Under the pieces are notes generated by a model that saw only the letters and a program-made list of their open reading frames with translations, did no database searches and was not told the DNA's origin. This document shows positions 22,670 through 30,293 of a stretch of 33,048 nt of DNA, one piece after another. Location: positions 1-33,048 of the forward strand of contig JAHBVK010000062.1 of NCBI GenBank assembly GCA_019637555.1. The letters run 5' to 3'. The stretch comes from Anaerolineae bacterium. Lineage in GTDB: Bacteria; Chloroflexota; Anaerolineae; Aggregatilineales; UBA2796. Position numbers and translations under genes: made by a program. Positions within the stretch are counted from its first letter, which is position 1. Every line of letters begins with the position of its first letter.

Positions 22670-24523
22670 ATGCTTAAGGTATCCTTTAAGCGGTTGGTGC
22701 CGTTAACCGTACTTACAGCGGTTATGGCGTTAGCCCCGATTGGCGCAGTGAGCGCGGCGACGGTAGCAGGTGATAGCAACCTGGTCCTCACCAGCCCAAT
22801 GCGTCAAGACAGCGAACCGGTGACCATTTACGGTCTCGGCAGCGGTCCCGTCCCCTCGTTCGATCCGCAGGCAGCTTCGGACGAAGTCTCCATCAGCCCG
22901 ATTGAAAATCTTTTCCTCGGTATTGCTGACGTTGACCCCGCCACCGCCAAACTGCGCCCAGAACTGGCTGCCGAGAGCGATTCCGTTCCCGGTCAGATCG
23001 GTGATGTGAACGAAGCTGGCGATACGTGGACGTTCAAGATTCGCAACGATGTTCCATGGGTACGTTGGGACCCCTCCACCCAGACGGCGACTGAAGTCCG
23101 TAAAGTGACGGCAGGCGACATCGTCTATGGTATGAAGCGCATTTGCGATCCTCGTCTCGGTGCCGCCTACATGGGCGTTGCCGCGTCGATCGTCAAGGGT
23201 TGCGATGTGGTCAGCAAGATCGACCCCGCGCAGATCACCGAAGCTGATTTCGACCAGATCGAAGTGAGCGCGCCGGACGACACCACCCTCGTGGTGACCA
23301 CTCAGGGTTCATTGGGCTTCTTCCAGAGCACTCTGTCGTTCTGGTTCTTCCGCCCCGTGCCCAAGGAAACGGTTGACGAATTCGGTGACAAGTGGACCGA
23401 TGTTGGCAATATCGTGACCAATGGTCCATATGTCATTGATCAGTACGATCCCAATGTCAACCGCGTCTACGTCAAGAATCCTCTGTACGTCGATGTGAAT
23501 GATAGCTACGGCGGCAACGTCGAGCGCATCTTCCAGATCGAAGTTGCAGACGCGACCACCGGTTACTCGCTGTACCTGAACAACCAGATCGACGCTGTGG
23601 GCGTGCCCCGCGCTGAACTGCCCAATGTTCGTGGCGATGCCGAACTGAGCCAGCAGCTCCGTCAGACGATCTCTCTGTCTACGTTCTACTTCGCGTTCGC
23701 GCAAGACAAAGCCCCCTTCGATAAGGTGGAAGCTCGTCGTGCCTTCAGCGCGGCTGTTGACCGTAACCTGTTCGTCTCCGAAATCGTTGACGTGTCGCGT
23801 GGTATCCCCATCGCGCACTTCATGCCCCCCGGCATTCTGGGTGCTGTGCCCTTGAACGAAGTTGGTCTGGGAACCGCGGATAACCTCGGTTTCGATCCTG
23901 AATTCGGCAAGGCTCAGTTGGAAGCCGCTGGCTATCCCAACTGCGAAGGCTTCCCCGATATCACCATCGCCGTCTATCAGGGCGCAGAGCCTTGGGCGGA
24001 ATTCCTGCAGAACGCTGTTTCCACCAACTACGGTTGCGACGCCAGCAAGATGAGCATCGAAGCGCTTGACTTCGGTGTATTGTTGGAAGCCGTCCGTAAG
24101 GACAAGCCCACGGCGGAACGTCCCAACATGTGGACGCTCGGTTGGGGCGCTGACTATCCTGATGGTCAGAACTGGATGCACGACGTTCTGAGCTGCAACG
24201 TTGACAACCCATTCGCCCGTGAATGCGATGCGACTGACGAACTGATCGACGCTGCTGGTAAGGAAACTGATGGTTCCAAGCGCGTTGAGATGTACCGCCA
24301 GATCGAAGAGCAGTTCTTCGGACCCGAAGGCTCGTTCCCGATCATCCCGCTGTACATCCGCACGACCCCGAGCCTGGTCAAGCCGTGGTACACAGGCTTC
24401 TTCGATACTGACGCTCTGTTCGGTGGTCCACACTGGAACAGCCGTAAGATCGATCAGGAAGCGCAGCTTGCTGCCCGTGGTGGTGCAAACGTTCTACCGG
24501 TTGCCCCGACCCCCGCACAGTAA
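22670..24523 (+). CDS. Family-5 (peptide/OppA-type) ABC substrate-binding protein
   Basis: A 617-residue secreted binding protein with a Sec signal peptide ('FKRLVPLTVLTAVMALAPIG', cleavage near 'VSAAT'). It has the SBP_bac_5 (OppA/DppA) pattern: 'PSFDPQAASDEVSISPIENL', 'WTFKIRNDVPWVRWDPSTQT', 'VTAGDIVYGMKRICDP', 'NGPYVIDQYDP', 'ARRAFSAAVDR' and a C-terminal 'GWGADYPDGQNWMH'. Proteins of this family bind oligopeptides, but some bind oligosaccharides or nickel. No permease or ATPase gene is near, so it may be an orphan or serve a distant transporter. AAAGGAG lies 8 bases before the ATG and a perfect terminator follows. The gene favours C-ending codons more than its neighbours, which may mean high expression. 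Confidence 0.92.
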   Translation: MLKVSFKRLVPLTVLTAVMALAPIGAVSAATVAGDSNLVLTSPMRQDSEPVTIYGLGSGPVPSFDPQAASDEVSISPIENLFLGIADVDPATAKLRPELAAESDSVPGQIGDVNEAGDTWTFKIRNDVPWVRWDPSTQTATEVRKVTAGDIVYGMKRICDPRLGAAYMGVAASIVKGCDVVSKIDPAQITEADFDQIEVSAPDDTTLVVTTQGSLGFFQSTLSFWFFRPVPKETVDEFGDKWTDVGNIVTNGPYVIDQYDPNVNRVYVKNPLYVDVNDSYGGNVERIFQIEVADATTGYSLYLNNQIDAVGVPRAELPNVRGDAELSQQLRQTISLSTFYFAFAQDKAPFDKVEARRAFSAAVDRNLFVSEIVDVSRGIPIAHFMPPGILGAVPLNEVGLGTADNLGFDPEFGKAQLEAAGYPNCEGFPDITIAVYQGAEPWAEFLQNAVSTNYGCDASKMSIEALDFGVLLEAVRKDKPTAERPNMWTLGWGADYPDGQNWMHDVLSCNVDNPFARECDATDELIDAAGKETDGSKRVEMYRQIEEQFFGPEGSFPIIPLYIRTTPSLVKPWYTGFFDTDALFGGPHWNSRKIDQEAQLAARGGANVLPVAPTPAQ

Positions 24524-24580
24524 TTCTGCTGAGTAGAAGGCTCCCGTTAGCGATAACGAGAGTTGACTAAACTAAAACTG

Positions 24581-24620
24581 AACCCGGCATTGAGTCAATC
24601 AATGCCGGGTTTTGTTTTTG
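24581..24620 (+). terminator. Rho-independent terminator
   Basis: A perfect 13-base stem, AACCCGGCATTGA/TCAATGCCGGGTT, with a 5-base loop (gtcaa) is followed by TTTGTTTTTG. It ends the family-5 binding-protein gene. Confidence 0.92.
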
Positions 24621-24690
24621 TTGCCAAACGCGCAGATCCGACAGTACAGATCAGCCTGTGGTATCATGTTGGAGAGTCGGGAGCGTATCC

Positions 24691-25014
24691 ATGGTAGACC
24701 ATACTGAGAGTAAAACAAGATTAGGGATAACCGAGGTTTTCGGGGATAAGCGCGAGGAAGTATTGCGGTTGGCAGCTAAACATGGCGCATCTAATGTACG
24801 TGTGTTTGGGTCTGTGGCACGGGGCGAGGCACGTTCGGACAGCGATGTAGATCTGCTGGTGGACTGGGATTACGAGCGACTCTCACCATGGGGTAGCGCG
24901 GGCTTCGAAATGGAGGTGGAGGAGTTGCTAGGTCGCCACGTTGATGTTGTCTCTACAGACTACATTCACCCACTAATGCGAGAGCAAATTCTAAAAGATG
25001 CCATTCCGCTATGA
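24691..25014 (+). CDS. mntA: MntA-type minimal nucleotidyltransferase antitoxin
   Basis: A 107-residue minimal nucleotidyltransferase. The GSx10DxD motif is clear: 'FGSVARGEARSDSDVDLLVD' with G40-S41 and D52, D54. In MntA-HepT pairs this protein AMPylates a Tyr of the HEPN toxin to switch it off. It starts at ATG 24691 (GGAG ~9 bases upstream); the open frame goes back to 24658 but lacks a site there. The stop overlaps the ATG of the following HepT-like frame (ATGA, 25011-25014), the usual arrangement. Confidence 0.85.
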   Translation: MVDHTESKTRLGITEVFGDKREEVLRLAAKHGASNVRVFGSVARGEARSDSDVDLLVDWDYERLSPWGSAGFEMEVEELLGRHVDVVSTDYIHPLMREQILKDAIPL

Positions 25015-25397
25015 ATCGTGATTACCTATATGCCACCCATATTCACGATAATTTCGCCAAGATTTAGCGGTTGACTTCAGTTGGCAAGGAGGCATTCCTA
25101 GCAGATGAGGATAAGCAAGCCGCAGTGCTGTACTACCTTCACACGCTAGCGGAATCAACAATCCATCTTTCTGAAGTGCTGAAAAACGCCAACACCGATG
25201 TCCCATGGCAAAAGATCAGAGGCTTCCGCAATATCGTCGTTCACTCCTATCTTACCATCAACATTGACCGCGTATGGGATACCATACAGGATCAATTGCC
25301 CATGCTCAACACGGCGATTGAAGCCATGCTAGCGAATCTAGCGCCAGATGATGGAGGAGAAGATACTAGTTCCGAGACGGATGCCAACGACTCTTGA
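25011..25397 (+). pseudogene. hepT: HepT-like HEPN toxin gene with premature TAG
   Basis: The frame starts at ATG 25011, overlapping mntA, and reads 'MNRDYLYATHIHDNFAKI' before a TAG (25065-25067), then continues 'RLTSVGKEAFLADEDKQAAV' through the HEPN core to 25397. 'PWQKIRGFRNIVVHSYL' carries the RX4HXY catalytic motif intact (R-N-I-V-V-H-S-Y), so the toxic centre is preserved. Only the first helix is cut off. A TTG at 25071 could restart translation and would give a 108-residue protein without that helix. The gene is therefore either inactivated by a point mutation or expressed as a shortened form. A sequencing error at one base would also explain it. The C-terminal tail is acidic. Confidence 0.8.
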
Positions 25398-25681
25398 TTA
25401 GCATCGCCAGAAGTAATGGTTAGTACACTTTACGTGCTTCACAGCCAATTAATGGATTGGGCTAAAGTTGGGAGAATCATCGTTGCTAGGCGGTTTACTT
25501 TATGAATTCTGCATCAAGACATGAAAACTACATCAAGAGAACTTGCATTGAAACGCCACACAACTTACACTGAAGCCGACTAATAGATAAACGTGAGATT
25601 GATAGTCGCATTTTGGCAAATCTCAACAAATCATTCGGCGCAATTTACCGGAATGCGATCACAGAAACGGAACTGAGCGGC
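25398..25681. other. Intergenic region without clear features
   Basis: About 280 AT-rich bases separate the HepT-like gene from the FHA gene. TTGCAT (25543-25548) and TACACT (25566-25571), 17 bases apart, are a possible weak promoter for the latter. Nothing else was recognised. Confidence 0.35.
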
Positions 25682-26545
25682 ATGTCCGACCCGCGTACAT
25701 CAGAGGAAGCCAAGCGAAAAGAAGCAGAGGCAGAATTGGCGAGAACCAATCCTTCAGCATCGGCGTCGCCCTCCCCCGCTGATCCTGTAGCACGCAATAC
25801 GAACACTGATACTGATCCGCAGCCACCGCCTGAGAGCCGCTACAACAGCTCTCAGGATACGATTCTGCACATGGATTTGCCACCTGAACTTCTGCAATTG
25901 AAGCGTCAGATGGAGGCTCGGCTGGCACAATCGCAGGCGGAAGAACAGAGCCTTAACGGTGACACCAATACTGGCGCACAGGGCGATGGTGAGGTCGAAA
26001 AGCCAAATCGCCCGGATGAGCCGTTCCAGATCACCGAGGAGATGCAGACTTGCCCACGCTGTGAGACGCCATACGAGCGCGGTACGCTGGTGTGCAAGCG
26101 CTGCGGTATGTTGTTGGGTGATAACGGCAAGACGCGCTTGTTTAACCCCGATGAGGCGGGCGCTCTTACGCGGACGCGCAGCATGGGCGGCGGGTTGTTT
26201 TACGAGCAGCAGCCGCTGGTTTTTGAAGTGGACGGCGAACGGATTGAACTGCCAACCGCTGAGTTTGTGGTGGTGGGACGCGGCAGCGGCACTGTCGAAG
26301 AAGGCGAACCCGATGTTTCGCTGGCACGGTTTAACGCCACCAAACGCGGAGTCTCGCGGCGGCATATGGGCATCCGGCGCAAAGGTCCACTGATCTACAT
26401 CACTGATCTGGAGAGCACCAACGGCACCTTCCTGAACGGACGGCGGCTGATGAAAAGCGAAGAGCGGATCATCCGCGATGGCGACGAGATTCACCTGAGC
26501 CATTTGCTGATCCGCGTGAGTTTCCCCGATCAAGAGGAAGAATAA
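25682..26545 (+). CDS. Zinc-ribbon FHA-domain protein
   Basis: A 287-residue protein: a charged, disordered N-terminus (~1-60, Ser/Pro-rich), a helical segment (~66-90), a zinc ribbon 'CPRCETPYERGTLVCKRCG' (C124, C127, C138, C141) and a C-terminal FHA domain (~178-281). The FHA residues for phosphothreonine binding are visible: G199-R200, S225-R-R-H228 and 'STNGTFLNG' (245-253). FHA domains recognise phosphothreonine and often report Ser/Thr kinase activity, but no kinase gene is in the window. ATG 25682 is preferred; TTG 25613 extends the frame by 23 residues without a ribosome binding site. The GNAT gene starts 2 bases after its stop. Confidence 0.85.
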   Translation: MSDPRTSEEAKRKEAEAELARTNPSASASPSPADPVARNTNTDTDPQPPPESRYNSSQDTILHMDLPPELLQLKRQMEARLAQSQAEEQSLNGDTNTGAQGDGEVEKPNRPDEPFQITEEMQTCPRCETPYERGTLVCKRCGMLLGDNGKTRLFNPDEAGALTRTRSMGGGLFYEQQPLVFEVDGERIELPTAEFVVVGRGSGTVEEGEPDVSLARFNATKRGVSRRHMGIRRKGPLIYITDLESTNGTFLNGRRLMKSEERIIRDGDEIHLSHLLIRVSFPDQEEE

Positions 26546-26547
26546 GC

Positions 26548-27018
26548 ATGACGGCAGCCGTTGTACTAGAGCCGATGACCGAGTCCGATTTTCAGAGCCG
26601 ACTCGACTTTATGATCACTGATTACGCGCAGGAAAATGTGAAGGCTGGTTATTGGACTGAGGAAGAAGCACAGCAAAAATCCAGCGAAACATTCCAGCGG
26701 CTGCTCCCCGATGGCACAGCCACCGCGAATCACTATCTATACACGATCCGCGACGGTGAGACGAAAGAATCCGTCGGGTTGCTGTGGTTATTCGCGCAGG
26801 GATCCAAAGGCTTCATTTACGACATTATGATCGATGAGGATCAACGTCGGCGTGGCTACGGCGAAGCGGCGATGCTGGCGCTAGAAGCTGAAGGTCAAAA
26901 GATCGGCGTGACGCAGATCGGGCTGCACGTATTCGCGCACAATCCGGCGGCGTTGAAGCTGTATCAGAAGATCGGCTATCAGTTCAAATCCTATAACATG
27001 GTAAAGGATTTGGAGTGA
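26548..27018 (+). CDS. GNAT-family N-acetyltransferase
   Basis: A 156-residue acetyltransferase with the GNAT fold. Acetyl-CoA binding motif A is 'IDEDQRRRGYGEAAMLALE' (Q99-R-R-R-G-Y-G105), and motif B is 'IGLHVFAHNPAALKLYQKIGYQ', as in RimI-like enzymes. It would transfer an acetyl group from acetyl-CoA to an amine of an unknown small molecule or protein. The gene follows the FHA gene with a 2-base gap, so the two are almost certainly in one operon. A link between FHA signalling and acetylation is not shown by the sequence. Confidence 0.88.
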   Translation: MTAAVVLEPMTESDFQSRLDFMITDYAQENVKAGYWTEEEAQQKSSETFQRLLPDGTATANHYLYTIRDGETKESVGLLWLFAQGSKGFIYDIMIDEDQRRRGYGEAAMLALEAEGQKIGVTQIGLHVFAHNPAALKLYQKIGYQFKSYNMVKDLE

Positions 27019-27049
27019 ACACTCAAGAACCAATTGAGTTAACTTCCCC

Positions 27050-28027
27050 ATGGCTAGAACCGATAAACATTCTTACTTTCAACTGCTTTCCTTTGTTTTG
27101 GGTTTGACACTATTATTAGTCTTTGCTCCAGCAAATAATAGTCTTGCTTGGTCTCAACGTACCATGACTTCCACATCTAATAAGAAGACTTGCTCCTTTA
27201 TTGCGTTCGTATCTAACCGTGACGGCGAAAACGCCATATTCATCATGGAAGTTAACAACAAGGAAGCCTATCGGGTGACTGATCCTACTGTTGACAGTGG
27301 AAGTCCATCTTGGTCACCAGATGGTAGATACATCGCATTTCAATCTGAAAGTAATGCCTATATTTTCGATTTGCAGAACAATAGTCGTCGTAAATTAGCT
27401 GATACTGTTATTGGTGGCTTTAATGTTTTGGCTTGGTCACCGAATGGAAAGCTCATCGCATTTGCGTCTTGGCGTGGTGGTGATGTGGATATATATACGA
27501 TAAATCCTGATGGCTCAAATTTACGTCGCGTTACATATGGTCATAGAGCTATATTTGGCCTAAGTTGGTCGTCAGACAGCCAAGAAATAGTATATTCGGG
27601 TAGCTTGTCAGGAGAACCTGATAACCAGATTAATATTGTCGCCGCTGATGGATCGAAGGAGCGTACCTTAATTGAAGGAAACGTTGGTTATCCGACTTGG
27701 TCGCCAGACAGCAAATGGATTGTATTTGTTTCAGAAGACTACGGAGTGAACGAAGTATTCACGATAATTTATCGGTCTGATCTGAGCGGCAATGTAGTAA
27801 AGTACTTTGGAAATTCCAATTCACACTTGCCTAGTTGGTCGTTTGATGGCAGTTACCTGTCGTTCACAGAATTTGATCCTCACACAGGCAATTATGACAT
27901 TTATATGATCGGCAGTAATGGTCTAAATCCACGAAATTTGACTGATCATCCATCCGCAGATTGGGATTCAAGCTGGAGTCCTAAATCTGTACCAGAAACC
28001 AACTTTACTAGGTGCAGCGCATCGTAA
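27050..28027 (+). CDS. Exported TolB-like (PD40) beta-propeller protein
   Basis: A 325-residue protein with a signal peptide ('FQLLSFVLGLTLLLVFAPAN') and six PD40/TolB-type blades marked by repeated W-S-x-D/N-G/S: 'SWSPDGRYIAF', 'AWSPNGKLIAF', 'SWSSDSQEIVY', 'TWSPDSKWIVF', 'SWSFDGSYLSF', 'SWSPKS'. The strand before each carries 'I(Y/F)xMxxxGxNxRxLT'. Such propellers bind peptides or other proteins outside the cell; no enzyme domain is attached. The gene is visibly richer in A and T than its neighbours on both sides, with many AT-ending codons, which suggests acquisition from another lineage. The last Cys-containing tail ('NFTRCSAS') has no known role. Confidence 0.85.
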   Translation: MARTDKHSYFQLLSFVLGLTLLLVFAPANNSLAWSQRTMTSTSNKKTCSFIAFVSNRDGENAIFIMEVNNKEAYRVTDPTVDSGSPSWSPDGRYIAFQSESNAYIFDLQNNSRRKLADTVIGGFNVLAWSPNGKLIAFASWRGGDVDIYTINPDGSNLRRVTYGHRAIFGLSWSSDSQEIVYSGSLSGEPDNQINIVAADGSKERTLIEGNVGYPTWSPDSKWIVFVSEDYGVNEVFTIIYRSDLSGNVVKYFGNSNSHLPSWSFDGSYLSFTEFDPHTGNYDIYMIGSNGLNPRNLTDHPSADWDSSWSPKSVPETNFTRCSAS

Positions 28028-28047
28028 TCTCAACCCATGAGAAATAG

Positions 28048-28079
28048 AGTTCTTAGCTCAAAACGACGAACTAAGAACT
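28048..28079. terminator. Hairpin between convergent genes
   Basis: AGTTCTTAG (28048-28056) pairs with CTAAGAACT (28071-28079) around a 14-base loop, extendable by two pairs past one mismatch. It lies between the convergent propeller and dehydrogenase genes. It may terminate in both directions, although neither side has a long T-run. Confidence 0.5.
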
Positions 28080-28101
28080 GAAAAGCGTTAAGTCGTCAAT
28101 A

Positions 28102-29142
28102 CTACGGTTCCACTACCGTGATCCCCGCGCCGGGGAAGTTATCCATCGCCATCAGTGCCTCAGGAGCGTCGTCAAGCCCAACGCGCTGACCGACGAGCTT
28201 GCTGATCGGCAGCTTGCCGCTGGTGATCATGCGCAGCATCCTCTCATACTCGAACGCCTGCATCCCGTGACTACCGTAGAGTTCCAACTCCCTACCAATC
28301 ACCGCGCCCATCGGCAGCGGCGGATCGCGGTGTTCGCCCGCCAGCAAACCGATCTGTATGTGCCGCCCGCGCTTGCGCAAGCAGAGGATCGAATTGCGGG
28401 CGGTGCTGACGCTGCCGAGCGCATCGACTGAAACGTGAGCACCACCAGCCGTCAGTTCTTTGATCGCTAACGGGACATCGGCAACTTCACGGGCATTGAT
28501 GGTGATCGCTGCGCCTAGTTCGCGTGCCAATTCTAACCGCGCCGGGTCGAGATCGACGCCGATCACCTGAGCGCCCAAGCCCGCCGCGATCATCACCGCC
28601 GAAAGTCCGACTCCGCCGCAGCCATGCACTGCCACCCACTCGCCGCCACGTACGTTGCCTTGCGCTACGATGCCGCGCCAGCTCGTCCCGAAACGGCAGC
28701 CGAGAATGGCGGCGTGCGCGTAATCGAGCGTTTCTGGCAAGCGCACTAGATTGACATCAGCAAAGGGCAGCGCCACATATTCAGCGAACGATCCCCAGCC
28801 ATGAAAACCGGGCTGCCACTGGCGATCACAAATCTGGTGGTTGCCGGAAAGACACTGAGCGCAAGTACCGCAACCGAGCACAAAGGGCGTAGTCACGCGA
28901 TCCCCGATGCGCCAGTTGCGTACCTCCGATCCCACCGCCGCAATCACACCCGCCAGTTCGTGTCCGGGGACGTGCGGCAGCACCTTAATATCGTCATCGT
29001 GTCCTTGCCAGCCATGCCAATCGCTGCGGCAAACGCCCGTCGCCAGTACACGGATCACCACGCCGTCGCGGGTGGGAACGGGATCAGGGACGGATTCGAC
29101 GTGCAGCGGGGCGCGGAAGGAGTCGTAGAGGGCAGCTTTCAT
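28102..29142 (-). CDS. Zinc-dependent alcohol dehydrogenase (MDR family)
   Basis: A 346-residue medium-chain dehydrogenase. Catalytic zinc ligands are C38 ('GVCRSDWHG') and H61-E62 ('PGHELAG'), plus a third later Cys ('LGCRFGTSW'). The structural zinc site is 'GCGTCAQCLSGNHQIC' (C91, C94, C97, C105). The NAD(P) Rossmann fold shows 'VHGCGGVGLSAV' and the acidic end of beta-2 in 'VIGVDLDPARLELA', which favours NAD over NADP. It would oxidise an alcohol or reduce an aldehyde; 'GFHGWGSFAEYV' and the overall length fit the Zn-ADH group that acts on small alcohols, but the substrate is unknown. It is monocistronic, with a repeat-like hairpin region upstream. Confidence 0.93.
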   Translation of the reverse strand: MKAALYDSFRAPLHVESVPDPVPTRDGVVIRVLATGVCRSDWHGWQGHDDDIKVLPHVPGHELAGVIAAVGSEVRNWRIGDRVTTPFVLGCGTCAQCLSGNHQICDRQWQPGFHGWGSFAEYVALPFADVNLVRLPETLDYAHAAILGCRFGTSWRGIVAQGNVRGGEWVAVHGCGGVGLSAVMIAAGLGAQVIGVDLDPARLELARELGAAITINAREVADVPLAIKELTAGGAHVSVDALGSVSTARNSILCLRKRGRHIQIGLLAGEHRDPPLPMGAVIGRELELYGSHGMQAFEYERMLRMITSGKLPISKLVGQRVGLDDAPEALMAMDNFPGAGITVVEP

Positions 29143-29409
29143 CGTGAACTTAATCCTGTGGAAATATCAGTTAACTTACGCAACGCACTCTGATACGGCT
29201 GGAGCTTTGTAGCAGGGGAGCGAAATCCCCTGCCGCTGAACCACAGGCGATTAAGATCTCTGGCTACAGAGCTACGGTTGCATTCAGCGAAGGTGAAATA
29301 TTAACTGCGATGTGTATAAACGAACCTAAACGAGTCCCAAAGGTCTCGCCCCAATTGTGCCGTGATTCCAGCGATTTGCGCCGTAACCCCTTTATTTACA
29401 AACATGCTC
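29143..29409. other. Intergenic region with hairpin
   Basis: No gene is seen. GCAGGGGA-gcgaaa-TCCCCTGC (29212-29233) is a perfect 8-base hairpin, embedded in a sequence (TTGTAG...GCTGAACC...GGCTACAGAGCTACGG) that resembles a dispersed repeat. It lies upstream of the dehydrogenase start and after the RidA-like gene stop. Confidence 0.5.
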
Positions 29410-29790
29410 TTAGGTCTCTGCAATCAGTGCGATAGAAATTTTAATACCCTTTGGACGGATAGGAAGTTTCGCTCCCTGTCGAGCAGGTGGATCGATAGGA
29501 AACCATTTCGCCCACTCTTCATTCATCCCCGCGAAATCGGTTTCCTCCACTAGGATGAAAGTAGCGCTCACGGCTTTATCAAGCGAACTATCCGCTGCTT
29601 GAAGGATATATTCAATATTCCTCAAGCATTGAGCGGTTTGTTCCTGAATAGTTGTTCCAACGACCTCACCTGTCGCGGCATCAACGGGTACCTGACCCGA
29701 CACAAAGATTAGCCCTCCAGCTTTTACAGCCTGACTGTATCCAGCCAAAGGCTTGGGCGCTCGATCCGTTTTTATGATTATCTTCGCCAT
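29410..29790 (-). CDS. RidA-family protein (YjgF/YER057c)
   Basis: A 126-residue RidA-family protein starting 'MAKIIIKTDRAPKPLAGYSQ'. Typical signatures are 'GGLIFVSGQVPVDAATGEVV', 'QTAQCLRNIEYILQAADSSL', 'FAGMNEEWAKWF' and the C-terminal 'PPARQGAKLPIRP' with the conserved Arg that binds the imine substrate's carboxylate. RidA enzymes hydrolyse reactive enamine/imine intermediates such as 2-aminoacrylate; other Rid subgroups have different roles. The start at 29790 has GGAG about 9-10 bases upstream; the frame extends 13 codons farther without support. Alone on the minus strand, upstream of a transposase remnant. Confidence 0.9.
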   Translation of the reverse strand: MAKIIIKTDRAPKPLAGYSQAVKAGGLIFVSGQVPVDAATGEVVGTTIQEQTAQCLRNIEYILQAADSSLDKAVSATFILVEETDFAGMNEEWAKWFPIDPPARQGAKLPIRPKGIKISIALIAET

Positions 29791-29845
29791 TTGCGTGATC
29801 TCCAATGAAAAAACACCTTTGCCCCACAATTATAGTTTTCTAACG

Positions 29846-30050
29846 TTATGCATCCAAACGGATTGGCTGCAAGCCAGCTAAGGCGTCAAAAGCAGCACGT
29901 ATTGCGCACACATAAAGTTTAGACTTGAGAGCAAAATGGTTGGGGTTTGTGCTAACTTTGAGCATTTCCAGCTTGATGTAAGCACACAACGAGGCAACCA
30001 AATGGTTGCTTTGGGGGTGACGGTCTTGGTAGGCGAGAGCGACAGGGCTG
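29846..30050 (-). mobile_element. IS transposase C-terminal remnant, frameshifted
   Basis: The minus strand reads 'HPQSNHLVASLCAYIKLEML', then 'KVSTNPNHFALKSKLYVCAI' and 'AFDALAGLQPIRLDA' before a TAA (29846-29848). This is the C-terminal tail of a DDE transposase of the IS4/IS701-like kind ('S-P-T-K-T-V-T...NH...AYIKLE.LK..T..NHFALKSKLY'). The 'LSPTKTVTP' just before it is in another frame (~30018-30049), so there is a shift near 30010-30017. Nothing of the catalytic core, and no terminal inverted repeats, were found here, so it is an old fragment. Confidence 0.7.
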
Positions 30051-30056
30051 TGTGAT

Positions 30057-30284
30057 TTGAGCGGCTTGATTGAGTTGAGAGCGGCTGGGCAAGCTCAGGC
30101 TGCGTCTGATGAAGCTAACACGGTAGTTGATAAGTTATTGGATTGGGCGGCGGGCTGTCATCTGCCGTTATGCCGCGTTGAATATGATGAAACTTTTGGC
30201 TTCCCGATGTCCATGTACAGTGGATTTATGGAAACCTGCGAAATTCGCGTAACGGATTTCAGAATCTGTTCGTCAACTAAGTAG
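30057..30284 (+). pseudogene. C-terminal fragment of a DUF6174-like protein
   Basis: The frame reads 'EANTVVDKLLDWAAGCHLPL' then 'CRVEYDETFGFPMSMYSGF' and 'CEIRVTDFRI'. This resembles the end of DUF6174 secreted proteins, whose last part has the form 'V-x-Y-D-x-x-x-G-F/Y-P-x-x-(I/M)-Y...(Y/R)-x-V-(T/S)-D-F'. A normal member has ~70 more N-terminal residues and a signal peptide. None are seen; the upstream sequence is the transposase remnant on the other strand. So this is probably a truncated gene. The name is a moderate-confidence guess from the C-terminal pattern. Confidence 0.45.
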
Positions 30285-30293
30285 ATACCATCT

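Noticed and set aside
23309..24433. 374-codon open frame antisense to the family-5 binding-protein gene
   Set aside because: It lies wholly inside a clearly coding gene on the other strand, has no ribosome binding site and no recognisable domain; it is a product of the strong codon bias of the real gene.
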